This document shows positions 27,322-36,596 of a stretch of DNA of 51,359 nt, piece after piece (position 1 is the stretch's first letter; each line of letters starts with the position of its first letter). The notes under the pieces were generated by a model. That model was not told the origin of the DNA, did no database searches, and was given only the letters and a program-made list of their open reading frames with translations. The DNA comes from Cytobacillus firmus NBRC 15306 (GTDB taxonomy: Bacteria > Bacillota > Bacilli > Bacillales > Cytobacillaceae). The DNA lies in NCBI RefSeq assembly GCF_001591465.1, contig NZ_BCUY01000022.1, positions 1 to 51,359 on the forward strand, in the 5' to 3' direction. Both the position numbers and the translations under genes were made by a program.

Positions 27322-27350
27322 TAAAAAAACAGGAGTTCGCACTCCTGTTT
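27322..27350 (-). terminator. Intrinsic terminator of the BAX-inhibitor gene
   Basis: AACAGGAGT and ACTCCTGTTT pair; on the minus strand a U-run follows. Confidence 0.85.
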
Positions 27351-27990
27351 AGTCCCGGCTCCCCAATATCCCAAAAATGCGCAGGATATTAATGAACAGG
27401 TTGATAAAATCAAGATATAGGTTAAGGGCCATCAAAGGCACTTCTTCCGGAGACACTCCATACTGCTTCATGCGGTTGAAGTCGAATAGCACATATCCGC
27501 TGAACACGAGCACTCCAATGAAGGAGAACGCGAGCATCGCGTTAGAGCTTAATGGCCAGATGAGACTGAAAATTCCAATCGCAATAAGAGCGAGCAATGC
27601 CGCCATCAGCATGCCGCCAAGGAAAGATAGGTCCCGCTTGGTTGTCGAAGCATATACGGCTAAGCCTGTGAACACAACTGTTGTGGTCGCAAGTGCTGTT
27701 AAAACAGTGTTAGGTCCAATAGCAGCCAGGTAGTGGGCAACAATCGGGTAGGTCGTCATCCCTGAAATAAATGTAAATACATAAAGGAATGTATACCCAA
27801 TAGCTTTTTTGCGGCGAAGCAGGAAAGCGAATAGCAGCATTCCGAGTTCAAGAAGCATTAGCGGCAAAAACAGGGCTGGAGGGATGAAAACACCCGCCAT
27901 CGTTCCGGTAAATGCAATCCCCAATGATAAGGCAAACGCCCGTAAGACAGAAGGCAAATAACTGTTATTTGCAGTATGCTGTACATACAT
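27349..27990 (-). CDS. BAX inhibitor-1 (YetJ/TMBIM) family membrane protein
   Basis: A 213-residue protein with seven hydrophobic helices and the family end (FINLFINILRIFGILG). The B. subtilis member YetJ is a pH-sensitive calcium leak channel. AGGAGAAATG provides the ribosome site. It stands alone. Confidence 0.88.
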   Translation of the reverse strand: MYVQHTANNSYLPSVLRAFALSLGIAFTGTMAGVFIPPALFLPLMLLELGMLLFAFLLRRKKAIGYTFLYVFTFISGMTTYPIVAHYLAAIGPNTVLTALATTTVVFTGLAVYASTTKRDLSFLGGMLMAALLALIAIGIFSLIWPLSSNAMLAFSFIGVLVFSGYVLFDFNRMKQYGVSPEEVPLMALNLYLDFINLFINILRIFGILGSRD

Positions 27991-28060
27991 TTTTTCATTT
28001 CTCCTCTAAATTCATTTTGTATATGTATATACGACTGAGCTATTATTTAAGTTTCATTAA

Positions 28061-28432
28061 TTATTTATTTTTTAAAAGGTCCCTTATTTCAGTTAAAAGC
28101 TCAATATTTTTATCCACAGCTGGTGCAGGTGCTGCTTCCTCTTTCTTTTTGAAACGATTGTTAATAATCCTGATAAAAACGAAAATGGAGAATGCCACGA
28201 TGAAGAAATCCACCACATTCTGTATGAATAAACCGTATTTCACTTGTGCTCCGCCGACTTTCACCATCAAATCCGTAAAGTCAACTCCGCCCATCAGCAA
28301 TCCGACAAGCGGCATAATGATATCATCTACAAGAGAAGATACAATCTTTCCGAAGGCCGCTCCAATTACAACCCCAACCGCCAAATCCAGGACATTTCCC
28401 TTTAGGGCGAATTTTTTAAACTCATTCCACAT
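28061..28432 (-). CDS. mscL: Large-conductance mechanosensitive channel MscL
   Basis: 123 residues: the N-terminal [31 protein letters not shown] helix region, the pore-lining Gly/Ala pattern, a second membrane helix (about 66-92), and a C-terminal helix EIRDLLKNK. It opens on membrane tension in hypo-osmotic shock. Confidence 0.96.
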   Translation of the reverse strand: MWNEFKKFALKGNVLDLAVGVVIGAAFGKIVSSLVDDIIMPLVGLLMGGVDFTDLMVKVGGAQVKYGLFIQNVVDFFIVAFSIFVFIRIINNRFKKKEEAAPAPAVDKNIELLTEIRDLLKNK

Positions 28433-28510
28433 AACAAGTCACCTTTCTTTCAAAAAATTACTGTTATTATACTATGAAGAAGGTATGAAAACCAGATAGG
28501 GAATGACCTA

Positions 28511-28539
28511 TTGACAGAAACAGGCTTTTTCTCTATAGT
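28511..28539 (+). promoter_or_regulatory. Sigma-A promoter of queF
   Basis: A perfect -35 TTGACA (28511-28516), a 17-bp spacer, and -10 TATAGT (28534-28539). Transcription should begin near 28546, just before the preQ1 aptamer. Confidence 0.85.
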
Positions 28540-28580
28540 AACTATGACAATTATATTTCTATCATTCCCGTGTGAGCGGG

Positions 28581-28614
28581 AGAGGTTCATAGCTTCACCC
28601 TCTATAAAAAACTA
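28581..28614 (+). ncRNA. PreQ1-I riboswitch aptamer
   Basis: AGAGGTTCATAGCTTCACCC followed by TCTATAAAAAACTA matches the compact preQ1 class I H-type pseudoknot: stem AGAGG/CCTCT, the A-rich tail and the CTA that pairs into the loop. Binding of preQ1 favours the terminator directly downstream, lowering queF expression. Confidence 0.93.
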
Positions 28615-28634
28615 TGGCTTTGATTATAATAATC

Positions 28635-28668
28635 AACCATATCCATGAGAGGATATGGTTTTATTTTT
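28635..28668 (+). terminator. Terminator of the preQ1 riboswitch expression platform
   Basis: AACCATATCC and GGATATGGTT pair, followed by TTATTTTT. It lies between the aptamer and queF. Confidence 0.88.
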
Positions 28669-28731
28669 CAAGCTGTACTTTTCGGACCTCTCTTTAGGAT
28701 CAGCGGGATCATATAAAGGGAGGCTATTTTT

Positions 28732-29229
28732 ATGTCAGGAAGAAAAGATGAGGAATTAACGGATATTACATTGTTGGGAAATCAGGGTACTAACTATCTT
28801 TTTGAATATGCTCCTGAGATTCTGGAGGCTTTTGATAATAAGCATCCGAACCGCGATTATTTTGTTAAGTTTAATTGTCCTGAGTTTACGAGCCTTTGCC
28901 CGAAAACAGGCCAGCCGGATTTTGCGACCATCTATATCAGCTATATTCCGGATCAAAAGATGGTAGAGAGCAAGTCATTAAAGCTATATCTTTTCAGCTT
29001 CAGAAATCACGGAGATTTCCATGAGGATTGCATGAACATCATTATGAATGATCTTATCGAATTAATGGATCCCCGCTATATTGAGGTTTGGGGGAAATTC
29101 ACACCACGTGGAGGAATCTCCATCGATCCGTATTGCAACTACGGTAAGCCGGGGACGAAATATGAAAAAATGGCCGATTACCGCTTGATGAACCATGATC
29201 TATATCCGGAGACAATTGACAATCGCTAA
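28732..29229 (+). CDS. queF: QueF, NADPH-dependent 7-cyano-7-deazaguanine reductase
   Basis: A 165-residue, short-type (YkvM) QueF. The catalytic Cys and motif [14 protein letters not shown] are present, followed by the QueF motif [16 protein letters not shown]. It reduces preQ0 to preQ1 on the way to queuosine. The preQ1 riboswitch gives end-product feedback. Here queF is alone, without queCDE. Confidence 0.96.
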   Translation: MSGRKDEELTDITLLGNQGTNYLFEYAPEILEAFDNKHPNRDYFVKFNCPEFTSLCPKTGQPDFATIYISYIPDQKMVESKSLKLYLFSFRNHGDFHEDCMNIIMNDLIELMDPRYIEVWGKFTPRGGISIDPYCNYGKPGTKYEKMADYRLMNHDLYPETIDNR

Positions 29230-29267
29230 ACCATAGCTTGCTTAAAGTTCATTTTTAAAATAATATC

Positions 29268-29296
29268 AAAAAAGGCAGAGGAATCTGCTTTTTTTG
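29268..29296 (+). terminator. Intrinsic terminator of queF
   Basis: AAAAAAGGCAGA pairs with TCTGCTTTTTTT. Confidence 0.88.
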
Positions 29297-29388
29297 TTGC
29301 AGAAAATATACATAAGTGGGATTATATTTAGGGAATATTCTGTATTTTAATAGAGCAGTACAATAATAAAGCTCTGAAAGGGGACATA

Positions 29389-29679
29389 ATGAAGAAAAGC
29401 ATACATAAAAAAGATCCTCGCTTTAAGATTGCAGAGAAAGAAGCGTGGATTGGCATTGGTCTCGTACTCTTTAATTTTATTTGGTGGTATGGGTTTGCCT
29501 ATGGGCTGGGGTCCGAACCTGCCGATGAGTATACATTCATCATGGGGATGCCTGCCTGGTTTTTCTGGAGCTGTGTAGCCGGATTTGTCGTCATGGTGAT
29601 ACTGGTATCAGCAGCTGTGAAATTCCTGTTTAAGGAAGTTCCGTTCGAAGAAAACGGGGAAGGGGGAGAATCCGAATGA
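29389..29679 (+). CDS. yhdT: YhdT-family small membrane protein (symporter partner)
   Basis: A 96-residue protein with two hydrophobic helices (about 22-40 and 62-85) and an acidic tail; GMPAWFFWSC is typical of YhdT. The gene overlaps panF by ATGA and is commonly the small partner of sodium/pantothenate symporters. AAAGGGG precedes ATG 29389. Confidence 0.85.
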   Translation: MKKSIHKKDPRFKIAEKEAWIGIGLVLFNFIWWYGFAYGLGSEPADEYTFIMGMPAWFFWSCVAGFVVMVILVSAAVKFLFKEVPFEENGEGGESE

Positions 29680-31118
29680 ACTGGCAGGTTATTGCTCCTC
29701 TTATCTTCTTTTTAATCATTATTTTTCTGGTGGGTTTATGGTCCAGCAGAAAGATTGATGCGAGCAGTTCGTTTCTGCAGGATTATTTTCTTGGAGGAAG
29801 GCAGCTGGGCGGTTTTATTCTGGCCATGACCATGATTGCCACCTACGGAAGTGCCAGCAGTTTCATTGGGGGTCCTGGTGTTGCATACACACAGGGCCTA
29901 GGCTGGGTATTGCTTGCCATGTCACAGGTTGTTACTGGTTATTTCGTCCTCATGGTTCTGGGGAAAAAATTTGCAATTACAGCAAGAAAGTATAATGCTG
30001 TAACACTCATCGATTTTCTGAAAGAAAGATATAACAGCAAATGGGTTGTCTGGCTATCCTCCCTCAGCATCATTATTTTCCTGTTTTCCGCCATGGCTGC
30101 CCAATGGGTTGGCGGAGCAAGATTAATTGAATCACTGACAGGATTAAGCTATTTATCGGCTTTGTTTATTTTCGCAGCTTCTGTCATGGTCTATGTTGTC
30201 ATAGGCGGTTTCCGGGCTGTTGCCCTAACGGATGCCGTTCAGGGCGGGATAATGTTTATCGGAACCATGATCCTTCTGGTTGCCGTTATTGTGGCAGGTG
30301 GAGGAATACCGAATATTATCAGCGATCTGTCTTCAGAAAACCCGAATCTGATTACACCGTTTGGCTTTGATGGCGGATTGACCCCTTTATATGTATCCTC
30401 ATTCTGGATTCTGGTTGGAGTGGGGGTTGTAGGTCTTCCTCAGGTTGCGGTAAGGGCCATGTCTTATAAAAATGCCAGAGCCATGCATAGGGCCATTATC
30501 ATCGGAACAATCGTGGTCGGCTTTATCATGCTTGGCATGCATTTAATTGGCGTGTTTGCCCGGCCGATTCTTCCCGGAATTGAAGTGGGGGATAAAGTTA
30601 TGCCGATGATTGCCATGGAAGTCCTTCCACCATGGCTTGCGGGAATTGTGCTGGCTGCACCGATGGCTGCCATCATGTCAACAGTGGATTCCCTGCTCCT
30701 TCTGGTCAGCTCGGCGATTGTTAAAGATGTGTATATTAATTACATTAAACCTGATACTGAAGAAAGCACGGTTAAGAAAATGAGTTTTGCAGTCACAGCC
30801 CTGCTGGGGGTTCTGGTATGCATCATGGCGCTCAGTCCGCCCGATTTGCTGATCTGGCTGAATCTCTTTTCTTTTGGAGGACTGGAAGCAGCATTCATAT
30901 GGCCTGTTGTGCTGGGCCTTTATTGGGCGAAGGGAAATAAATATGGTGCAGTGGCCTCCATGATAACAGGAACGGCTTCCTATATTTTATTCCATACTTT
31001 TTATCCCAATGCTTTAGGCATGAATACAGTCGTATTGCCTATTGCTTTATCACTGGCAGCTTATATAGCTGTAAGCCTATTTACCGAAAATACAGCACCT
31101 GCAGCAGCAGAAATTTAA
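29676..31118 (+). CDS. panF: PanF, sodium/pantothenate symporter (SSS family)
   Basis: A 480-residue protein with about 13 membrane segments and sodium:solute symporter signatures (TYGSASSFIGGPGVAYTQGL, FGGLEAAFIWPVVLGLYWAKG). It imports pantothenate with Na+ for coenzyme A synthesis. It is translationally coupled to yhdT. A weak hairpin at 31122-31155 lies after its stop. Confidence 0.9.
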   Translation: MNWQVIAPLIFFLIIIFLVGLWSSRKIDASSSFLQDYFLGGRQLGGFILAMTMIATYGSASSFIGGPGVAYTQGLGWVLLAMSQVVTGYFVLMVLGKKFAITARKYNAVTLIDFLKERYNSKWVVWLSSLSIIIFLFSAMAAQWVGGARLIESLTGLSYLSALFIFAASVMVYVVIGGFRAVALTDAVQGGIMFIGTMILLVAVIVAGGGIPNIISDLSSENPNLITPFGFDGGLTPLYVSSFWILVGVGVVGLPQVAVRAMSYKNARAMHRAIIIGTIVVGFIMLGMHLIGVFARPILPGIEVGDKVMPMIAMEVLPPWLAGIVLAAPMAAIMSTVDSLLLLVSSAIVKDVYINYIKPDTEESTVKKMSFAVTALLGVLVCIMALSPPDLLIWLNLFSFGGLEAAFIWPVVLGLYWAKGNKYGAVASMITGTASYILFHTFYPNALGMNTVVLPIALSLAAYIAVSLFTENTAPAAAEI

Positions 31119-31195
31119 CCAAGAGGCTTCGGAGAGTTTTTCCGGGGCCTCTCGTATTAACCTGCAAAATGCCTATAGATAGGGCCCTCGGCACT

Positions 31196-31270
31196 TTAAT
31201 CAAACGTTTGATTGAAGCAGGAGAAGAGTCATATATAAAGGATAAGGGAGGAAATCCATGTTTTTGTAAA
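31196..31270 (+). other. Orphan palindromic operator with ribosome site and aborted start
   Basis: A perfect 14-bp palindrome, ATCAAACGTTTGAT (31199-31212), resembles a TetR-family operator. It is followed by AAGGGAGG and ATG TTT TTG TAA, so no protein can follow. It looks like a control region whose gene was lost. Confidence 0.45.
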
Positions 31271-31390
31271 AAAATGAGCATATTGATAGGTTTGTAGAAA
31301 CGATCCCTATTTGTTACACTTAATAAGTTGAAACGTAATTGTAACATTTGACTTTAAATGGAAATGTTTTTTAACATTAGGGAGAATATA

Positions 31391-32584
31391 ATGAAAAATT
31401 TTATAAATATGATTATGATTGCCATGCTGTCATCCGTTATAGCAGGCTGCTCAAGTGAAATAAATGCATCTTTAAATACAGAAGAAATAAAGCTTGAAAA
31501 AGAAGATAAAGTGGAAGCAGAAAATAGTATATCTGTACAAGAGGATGGAAAAGAGAAAAAAGATACGGTTTGGCTTGAACGCAAGTCATTATTCCAGTTT
31601 GACGCAGCAGACGGGAAACTGAAATATACTGTTTATCTTTTTTCGGAAGACGAAAGAAGAACCATTCTGGAAGAGGACAGTGCGAAAGGAAAGAAAGGCG
31701 ATTCTTATTTTACAGGACATTATTCAGTTTATCTTGCTGAGAAAGGGTCAAAAGAAGCTTATAAACAAGCAGCTCTTAATGACAGTTCTGAAATGTCCTT
31801 TAATCCTTCAAAGGAACAGGTTTACACTCAGAAAATGAGGAACAAAACCATTATCTCGATCTTTCAGTCCAAGGGGGAAAATTTAGTTAAGGGCCAGATG
31901 CTGGCGATTAAAGATGGTGAAGTGCAAAGAATCAGCACAGAAAAAGACATGACCACTACCTCCAAAGCGAAAATAAAAAACATTAATCAAAAGTATCTTC
32001 AAACGGCCCAAAATAAGAATGATGGCTGGGTTATTTCAACATGGCTTTTTAATGAGGAAGCCCATTCAATGAGCCTGCACGACCGAATCGAGCTTTCCAA
32101 AGAAGATCAATCTGATATCGACTGGATGAATCTATGGCTGAAAAAGGAAGCCCTTTACTATCCTTTTAAAAACCTGGCACTCAGTGGGGATGCCATTGAG
32201 AAAGCAAAACAGGGAATCCCGCTCGGAAGTCCATTTCCGATTGGCACAAACATATCTGAAATTAAAAAGTCAGATCCAAACTTTGTTGAAGAGGGGTTTG
32301 AAGCTGGCAGCCCTTTTGTGATGTATCCTGAAATTACCTATTATTTTGAACGGGAAACCGGAAACGTAACAGCTATTTCCATTCCTGGACAGCGGGTGAG
32401 AACGTCAATGGACGAGATTACTGCCATGTTCGGCACTCCAGCGGAGGTTAAGGAAGAGAAGCTGTCAGGTGAAACCATCTCCATCTACCCGGCAGATAAA
32501 TATTCCATCGATATGATTTCTGATTTAGAAGGAAACGTCAGTGAAATCGTATTAAGGAAAACAAAAAATCATGCGGGCCAATGA
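31391..32584 (+). CDS. Lipoprotein with DUF4309-like C-terminal domain (YjgB-like)
   Basis: 397 residues from ATG 31391 (MKNFINMIMIAMLSSVIAGC), with a signal peptide and lipobox VIAGC; Cys20 would be lipidated. A low-complexity acidic/Lys linker follows (about 25-60), then a beta-rich domain, then a C-terminal repeat-like domain (about 300-395: IPLGSPFPIGTNISEIKK, ITYYFERETGNVTAI, TSMDEITAMFGTPAEV) that resembles DUF4309. Function unknown; extracellular side of the membrane. Confidence 0.72.
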   Translation: MKNFINMIMIAMLSSVIAGCSSEINASLNTEEIKLEKEDKVEAENSISVQEDGKEKKDTVWLERKSLFQFDAADGKLKYTVYLFSEDERRTILEEDSAKGKKGDSYFTGHYSVYLAEKGSKEAYKQAALNDSSEMSFNPSKEQVYTQKMRNKTIISIFQSKGENLVKGQMLAIKDGEVQRISTEKDMTTTSKAKIKNINQKYLQTAQNKNDGWVISTWLFNEEAHSMSLHDRIELSKEDQSDIDWMNLWLKKEALYYPFKNLALSGDAIEKAKQGIPLGSPFPIGTNISEIKKSDPNFVEEGFEAGSPFVMYPEITYYFERETGNVTAISIPGQRVRTSMDEITAMFGTPAEVKEEKLSGETISIYPADKYSIDMISDLEGNVSEIVLRKTKNHAGQ

Positions 32585-32597
32585 CCGCATGATTTTT
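32564..32597. terminator. Bidirectional terminator
   Basis: AAATCATGCGG pairs with CCGCATGATTTTT between convergent genes. Confidence 0.88.
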
Positions 32598-32609
32598 GGC
32601 GCTTCCGCT

Positions 32610-33842
32610 TTAAAATGCCCAGTCTCCATTTCTGAATACAGGTTCAGCTTTGCCGTCTTCAGTGATTCCATCGATATCCATTTCAGCGGAACCGATCATG
32701 AAATCAACATGTGTTAAGCTTTCGTTCAAGCCGTTTTCAGCCAGTTCTTCACTGGACATTTTCTTGCCGCCTTCAATACAGAATGCATACGCACTGCCGA
32801 TGGCAAGGTGGTTGGAAGCATTTTCATCGAATAAAGTATTATAGAAAAGCAGATTCGATTTGGAAATTGGCGAGTTGAAAGGAACCAGGGCCACTTCACC
32901 AAGATAGTGGGAGCCTTCATCTGTCTCAACCAGCTGCTTGAGGATTTCTTCTCCTTCTTCTGCTTTCACATCTACAATCCGGCCGTTTTCAAATGTCAGG
33001 CTGAAGTTATCGATGATGTTTCCGCCATAGCTTAACGGCTTTGTGCTGGAAACTGTACCGTTCACACCTGTCTTGTATGGTACTGTGAACACTTCTTCAG
33101 TCGGCATGTTTGCCATGAATTCGTGTCCCTGTTCATTTACACTGCCTGCACCGACCCATAAATGGCCTTTTGGAAGCTCGATTGTCAGGTCTGTCCCTGG
33201 AGCTTTATAATGAAGCTTCTGATAACGCTTGCTGTTTAAATAATCCACTTTTTCATGAAGTGTTTCGTCATGCTTTTTCCAGGCTTCGACCGGGTTATCC
33301 AAGTCAGCGCGAGTGGCTTTGAAAATTGCGTCCCATAGCATTTCCACTCTGGATTCCTCCGGAGCTTCAGGGAATACCATGTTTGCCCATGCTTTAGATG
33401 GAGCTGCTATGACTGTCCAGCTCACTTTATCGGACTGAATGAATTTACGGTATTTTGCAAGCGCCTGTCCGGCTGCTTTCTGGAAGCTTGCGATTCGTTC
33501 TGATTTCACACCTTTCAGCAAATCAGGGCTTGCTGAAACGATTGACATGAATGCCGCACCCTTCTCAGCTAAATCTTCGACTTCCTTGGCACGCCATTCC
33601 GGGTATTCCGAGAAAGACTCATCCGGTGCCAAATCGTACTTTGTGCGTGTGACGGCATCATCGCTCCAGTTCACAACTACGTTATGAGCTCCTGCTTCAT
33701 ATGCCTTTTTAACAATTGTACGAACCAGTTCAGCTGCATCAAGCGTTGTGTTAATAACAAGTGTCTGACCCTTTTGTACATTTACCCCGACCTTCACCGC
33801 AAGCTCTGCGTATTTCTCTAAATTGGTTTGAATTTGACTCAT
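32610..33842 (-). CDS. M29-family aminopeptidase (AmpS/PepS/thermophilic aminopeptidase)
   Basis: 410 residues from ATG 33842 (MSQIQTNLEKYAELAVK), with AAGGAGAA upstream. M29 signatures: LWVGAGSVNEQGHEFMANMPTEEVF, then VALVPFNSPISKS and HLAIGSAYAFCIEGG, and a C-terminal HVDFMIGSAEMDIDG, providing the two-metal ligands. It removes N-terminal residues from peptides in the cytoplasm. Confidence 0.93.
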   Translation of the reverse strand: MSQIQTNLEKYAELAVKVGVNVQKGQTLVINTTLDAAELVRTIVKKAYEAGAHNVVVNWSDDAVTRTKYDLAPDESFSEYPEWRAKEVEDLAEKGAAFMSIVSASPDLLKGVKSERIASFQKAAGQALAKYRKFIQSDKVSWTVIAAPSKAWANMVFPEAPEESRVEMLWDAIFKATRADLDNPVEAWKKHDETLHEKVDYLNSKRYQKLHYKAPGTDLTIELPKGHLWVGAGSVNEQGHEFMANMPTEEVFTVPYKTGVNGTVSSTKPLSYGGNIIDNFSLTFENGRIVDVKAEEGEEILKQLVETDEGSHYLGEVALVPFNSPISKSNLLFYNTLFDENASNHLAIGSAYAFCIEGGKKMSSEELAENGLNESLTHVDFMIGSAEMDIDGITEDGKAEPVFRNGDWAF

Positions 33843-33965
33843 TATGTATTCTCCTTTTGTCAGAATCTTCATTTTCATTGTAGCTGTTCTGTCCGGAAAA
33901 AGAAACCTATTGAACTGAATATCATACTGCAGAACTTCCGGTCTCCATCTCCGGGCGGAGGAAAA

Positions 33966-34004
33966 GAGAGACAGCCAAACCCTGGCAGGGCTTGGCTGTC
34001 TCTA
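33966..34004. terminator. Strong hairpin between the aminopeptidase and the atoE relic
   Basis: AGAGACAGCCAA...TTGGCTGTCTCT, with an additional CCCTGGCAGGG inner stem. It follows the atoE relic on the minus strand, but no clear U-run follows, so its terminator role is likely, not certain. Confidence 0.6.
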
Positions 34005-34008
34005 TTAA

Positions 34009-34274
34009 TTAATATACAAAAATCATTAAAATGGTCGTAACAATGCCCACCCATATGGCCAGCAGTGCACAGTAGCCCATAATATGACGAATATGTAGGC
34101 CGACTACACTTAAAATAGGAAGTGCCTAGAAAGGCTGGATCAGGTTCGTCCAGGCATCACCCCAGCCTACCGCCATAGCCGTAATGGCGGGGTCCACACC
34201 CAGCTGCAGCCCGGCAGCCTGTCATCAAGAGAAGCACCATTTGCATGGTAGAGGACAAGCTGTGTATGCCAGTT
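34009..34274 (-). pseudogene. atoE: Relic of an AtoE-type short-chain fatty acid transporter
   Basis: On the minus strand the end of AtoE is recognisable: QLGVDPAITAMAVGWGDAW, then TNLIQPF, a TAG where AtoE has Trp (QPFWALP), then ALPILSVVGLHIRHIMGYC and a final hydrophobic helix to TAA (34009-34011). Directly upstream, in another frame, is STMQMVLLLMTG, which matches AtoE about 60-75 residues from its start. Some 300 codons between these pieces are deleted, and the N-terminus is missing. Confidence 0.85.
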
Positions 34275-34283
34275 CATATAGAA

Positions 34284-34308
34284 AAGCCCCGGCGGAAGCC
34301 AGGGCTAT
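34284..34308 (-). terminator. Intrinsic terminator of topB
   Basis: GCCCTGGC and GCCGGGGC pair on the minus strand, followed by TTTT. Confidence 0.75.
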
Positions 34309-34311
34309 ACA

Positions 34312-36405
34312 TTAATCTTTATCTTCCATTGCGGCCTTCAGCAAATCACCAAGGCTTGTTCCAAAGGACTCTTCCTTCTGGGTATATTTCTGAACAAGTT
34401 TTCGTTCTTCGCGTTTGTTGACTGCTTTCTTTTTGTCCTGGGCTTTCTCCACCACATTGCATGAGCGGCATTGGAAGTAGGCGCCTGCCTTGCCCTGGTG
34501 GATCTCCATTTTTTTGCGGCACTGAGGGCATCGGCGGTTTGAAAGCTTTGGATCCTTGCGCTTTCGGAAACTGCAATCAAGGTTGGAGCAGACAAGTATT
34601 TTTCCGTCCTTTGTATTCCTTTCTTTCAGGAAGGAATCGCATTCCGGACATTTTGAGCCAGTGAGATTATGGGCACGGTACGATTTATCGCTCTTTTTAA
34701 TTTCAGAAACCAATGTCCGTGTCTGCTTGCGGATATTCTGCAGAAACTCTTTGGGATCTGCTTTTCCGCGCGCGATTTTCTCTAATTCCTGTTCCCATTT
34801 GGCCGTCAGTTCCGGTGATTTCAGATCTTCATTCACCAGGTCCATCAGCTGTTTACCCTTTTTAGTCGGAAACAGCCGGCCATTTTGTCTTTCAAGAGCT
34901 TCGGTTTCAAGAAGCCGTTCAATGATTTCCGCTCTTGTCGCAGGTGTTCCGAGGCTGTACTTTTCCATCTGGGTCAAAATGTCGGCTTCAGAGTAGCGAA
35001 GAGGCGGTTCAGTCAGCTTTGCAGAGGACTCGGCACTTTGTATCGTAAAGCTCTGTCCTTTCGAAATATTCCTCAGGCTCTGTTTTTCTATTTCCTCTTC
35101 ACTATTCCGTTCAACCTTGCGATAACCGGGGTCGATTACGGCCGTTTCCCTGGCTGTGAATGTCTCCCCATTTACATCGATAACAGCATGGACGGTTTCA
35201 TACTTATAAGGATTATGGAAAATGGCCAGAAATCTGCGCATGATCAACTCGTAAAGCTTACGCTCATCAGGGGACAAATCACCGAGATGCACACGCTCTT
35301 CTGTTGGAATAATCGCATGGTGGTCGGTTACCTTTTCATTATTAAAGACTCGCTTAGCAAGGACCCTGCCCTGATTCGCAAGGATTGGCTTCACTTCATC
35401 TTTATAGGAAGCGGCAATGCCATGGAGGCGATCCATCATAGTTGCCTCCATATCCTTTGTCAAATAGCGCGAGTCTGTGCGCGGATAGGTGACAAGCTTA
35501 TGCTGCTCATAAAGTTTCTGAAGCACATTAGATGTTTTCTTGGCAGAGAAGCCGAAACGTTTATTGGCATCACGCTGCAGCTCGGTCAAATCATAGGGAA
35601 GCGGCTGCGGCTCTGTTTTTTCCTTCCGGTTAATGGACTGGATAACCGCTTTTTGCCCTTTTACTTTGGAAAGGACATCATCTGCAGCATCTTTGGAAAA
35701 CAGGCGCTTTTCTCCATTTTTCTCCCAGTCAGCCTGCAGGGGGCCAATGTGGGCACGAATGGTCCAGTACTCTTTAGGAACAAATTTTTGAATGAGCTTT
35801 TCCCTTTCCATCACGAGTGCCAGAGTCGGCGTCTGCACACGGCCCGCGGATAGAGGATCCTTGTATTTAGTCGTCAGGGCCCTTGTGACATTCAGGCCAA
35901 TGAGCCAATCAGCCTCAGCCCGGCACACGGCGGATTCATACAGATCTTCAAATTGTTTTCCGGGCTTAAGATTTTGAAAGCCGTCACGGATGGCACGATC
36001 GGTTACAGATGAGATCCATAATCGTTTGATGGTTTTGCGCCAGCGGATTTTCTCGAGTATCCAGCGAGCGACAAGCTCACCTTCACGCCCTGCATCCGTT
36101 GCAATGATGATTTCCTTAATATCCTTCCGCTTAGCCAGGTTTTCAATGGCCTTGTACTGATGGCTGGTCTGCTTCATTACTTTTAGACCCATCTGGTCAG
36201 GTATAATCGGCAGATCTTCCAGGTTCCAGTTTTTATATTTGCTGTCATAATGCTCCGGCATTTTTAATTCGATTAAGTGGCCAAGAGCCCAAGTGACGAT
36301 ATATTTATCGCCTTCCATATAGCTTTTATGAGATTGCCGGCATCCCAGAACCCGGGCAATTTCACGGGCAACACTGGGCTTTTCAGCAAGAACAAGTGAT
36401 TTCAT
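34312..36405 (-). CDS. topB: DNA topoisomerase III (type IA)
   Basis: 697 residues from ATG 36405 (MKSLVLAEKPSVAREIARVLG), behind AAAGGAG. It has a Toprim domain (KEIIIATDAGREGELVARWI), then the active-site tyrosine in LVTYPRTDSRYL, and two C-terminal zinc ribbons (CPECDSFL...CSNLDC and CPQCRKKM...CRSC). It decatenates DNA and resolves recombination intermediates. An antisense frame of 322 codons inside it is a shadow. Confidence 0.96.
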   Translation of the reverse strand: MKSLVLAEKPSVAREIARVLGCRQSHKSYMEGDKYIVTWALGHLIELKMPEHYDSKYKNWNLEDLPIIPDQMGLKVMKQTSHQYKAIENLAKRKDIKEIIIATDAGREGELVARWILEKIRWRKTIKRLWISSVTDRAIRDGFQNLKPGKQFEDLYESAVCRAEADWLIGLNVTRALTTKYKDPLSAGRVQTPTLALVMEREKLIQKFVPKEYWTIRAHIGPLQADWEKNGEKRLFSKDAADDVLSKVKGQKAVIQSINRKEKTEPQPLPYDLTELQRDANKRFGFSAKKTSNVLQKLYEQHKLVTYPRTDSRYLTKDMEATMMDRLHGIAASYKDEVKPILANQGRVLAKRVFNNEKVTDHHAIIPTEERVHLGDLSPDERKLYELIMRRFLAIFHNPYKYETVHAVIDVNGETFTARETAVIDPGYRKVERNSEEEIEKQSLRNISKGQSFTIQSAESSAKLTEPPLRYSEADILTQMEKYSLGTPATRAEIIERLLETEALERQNGRLFPTKKGKQLMDLVNEDLKSPELTAKWEQELEKIARGKADPKEFLQNIRKQTRTLVSEIKKSDKSYRAHNLTGSKCPECDSFLKERNTKDGKILVCSNLDCSFRKRKDPKLSNRRCPQCRKKMEIHQGKAGAYFQCRSCNVVEKAQDKKKAVNKREERKLVQKYTQKEESFGTSLGDLLKAAMEDKD

Positions 36406-36596
36406 AAGTGCTCCTTTCAAATTACATTCAAGCATTTCTGTACAAACTAAGTATAGCTGAAATTTGGGATGGGATAAACTTTGATAGGCAGTGAAGTAAA
36501 TAACTGCCTAAGTTGTATTGCTTTTCATAAGCCACAATTCATTCTACAATGAACATACCAGTTTGTTTACAAATAGAAAGAGACAAGGTGAAATAA

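Noticed and set aside
34100..34140. TAG in the AtoE relic as pyrrolysine
   Set aside because: The surrounding gene is deleted and frameshifted, the expected residue is Trp, and TGG to TAG is a single change. It is a pseudogene.
34885..35853. 322-codon plus-strand frame inside topB
   Set aside because: Fully antisense to an unmistakable topoisomerase III; no ribosome site or family similarity.
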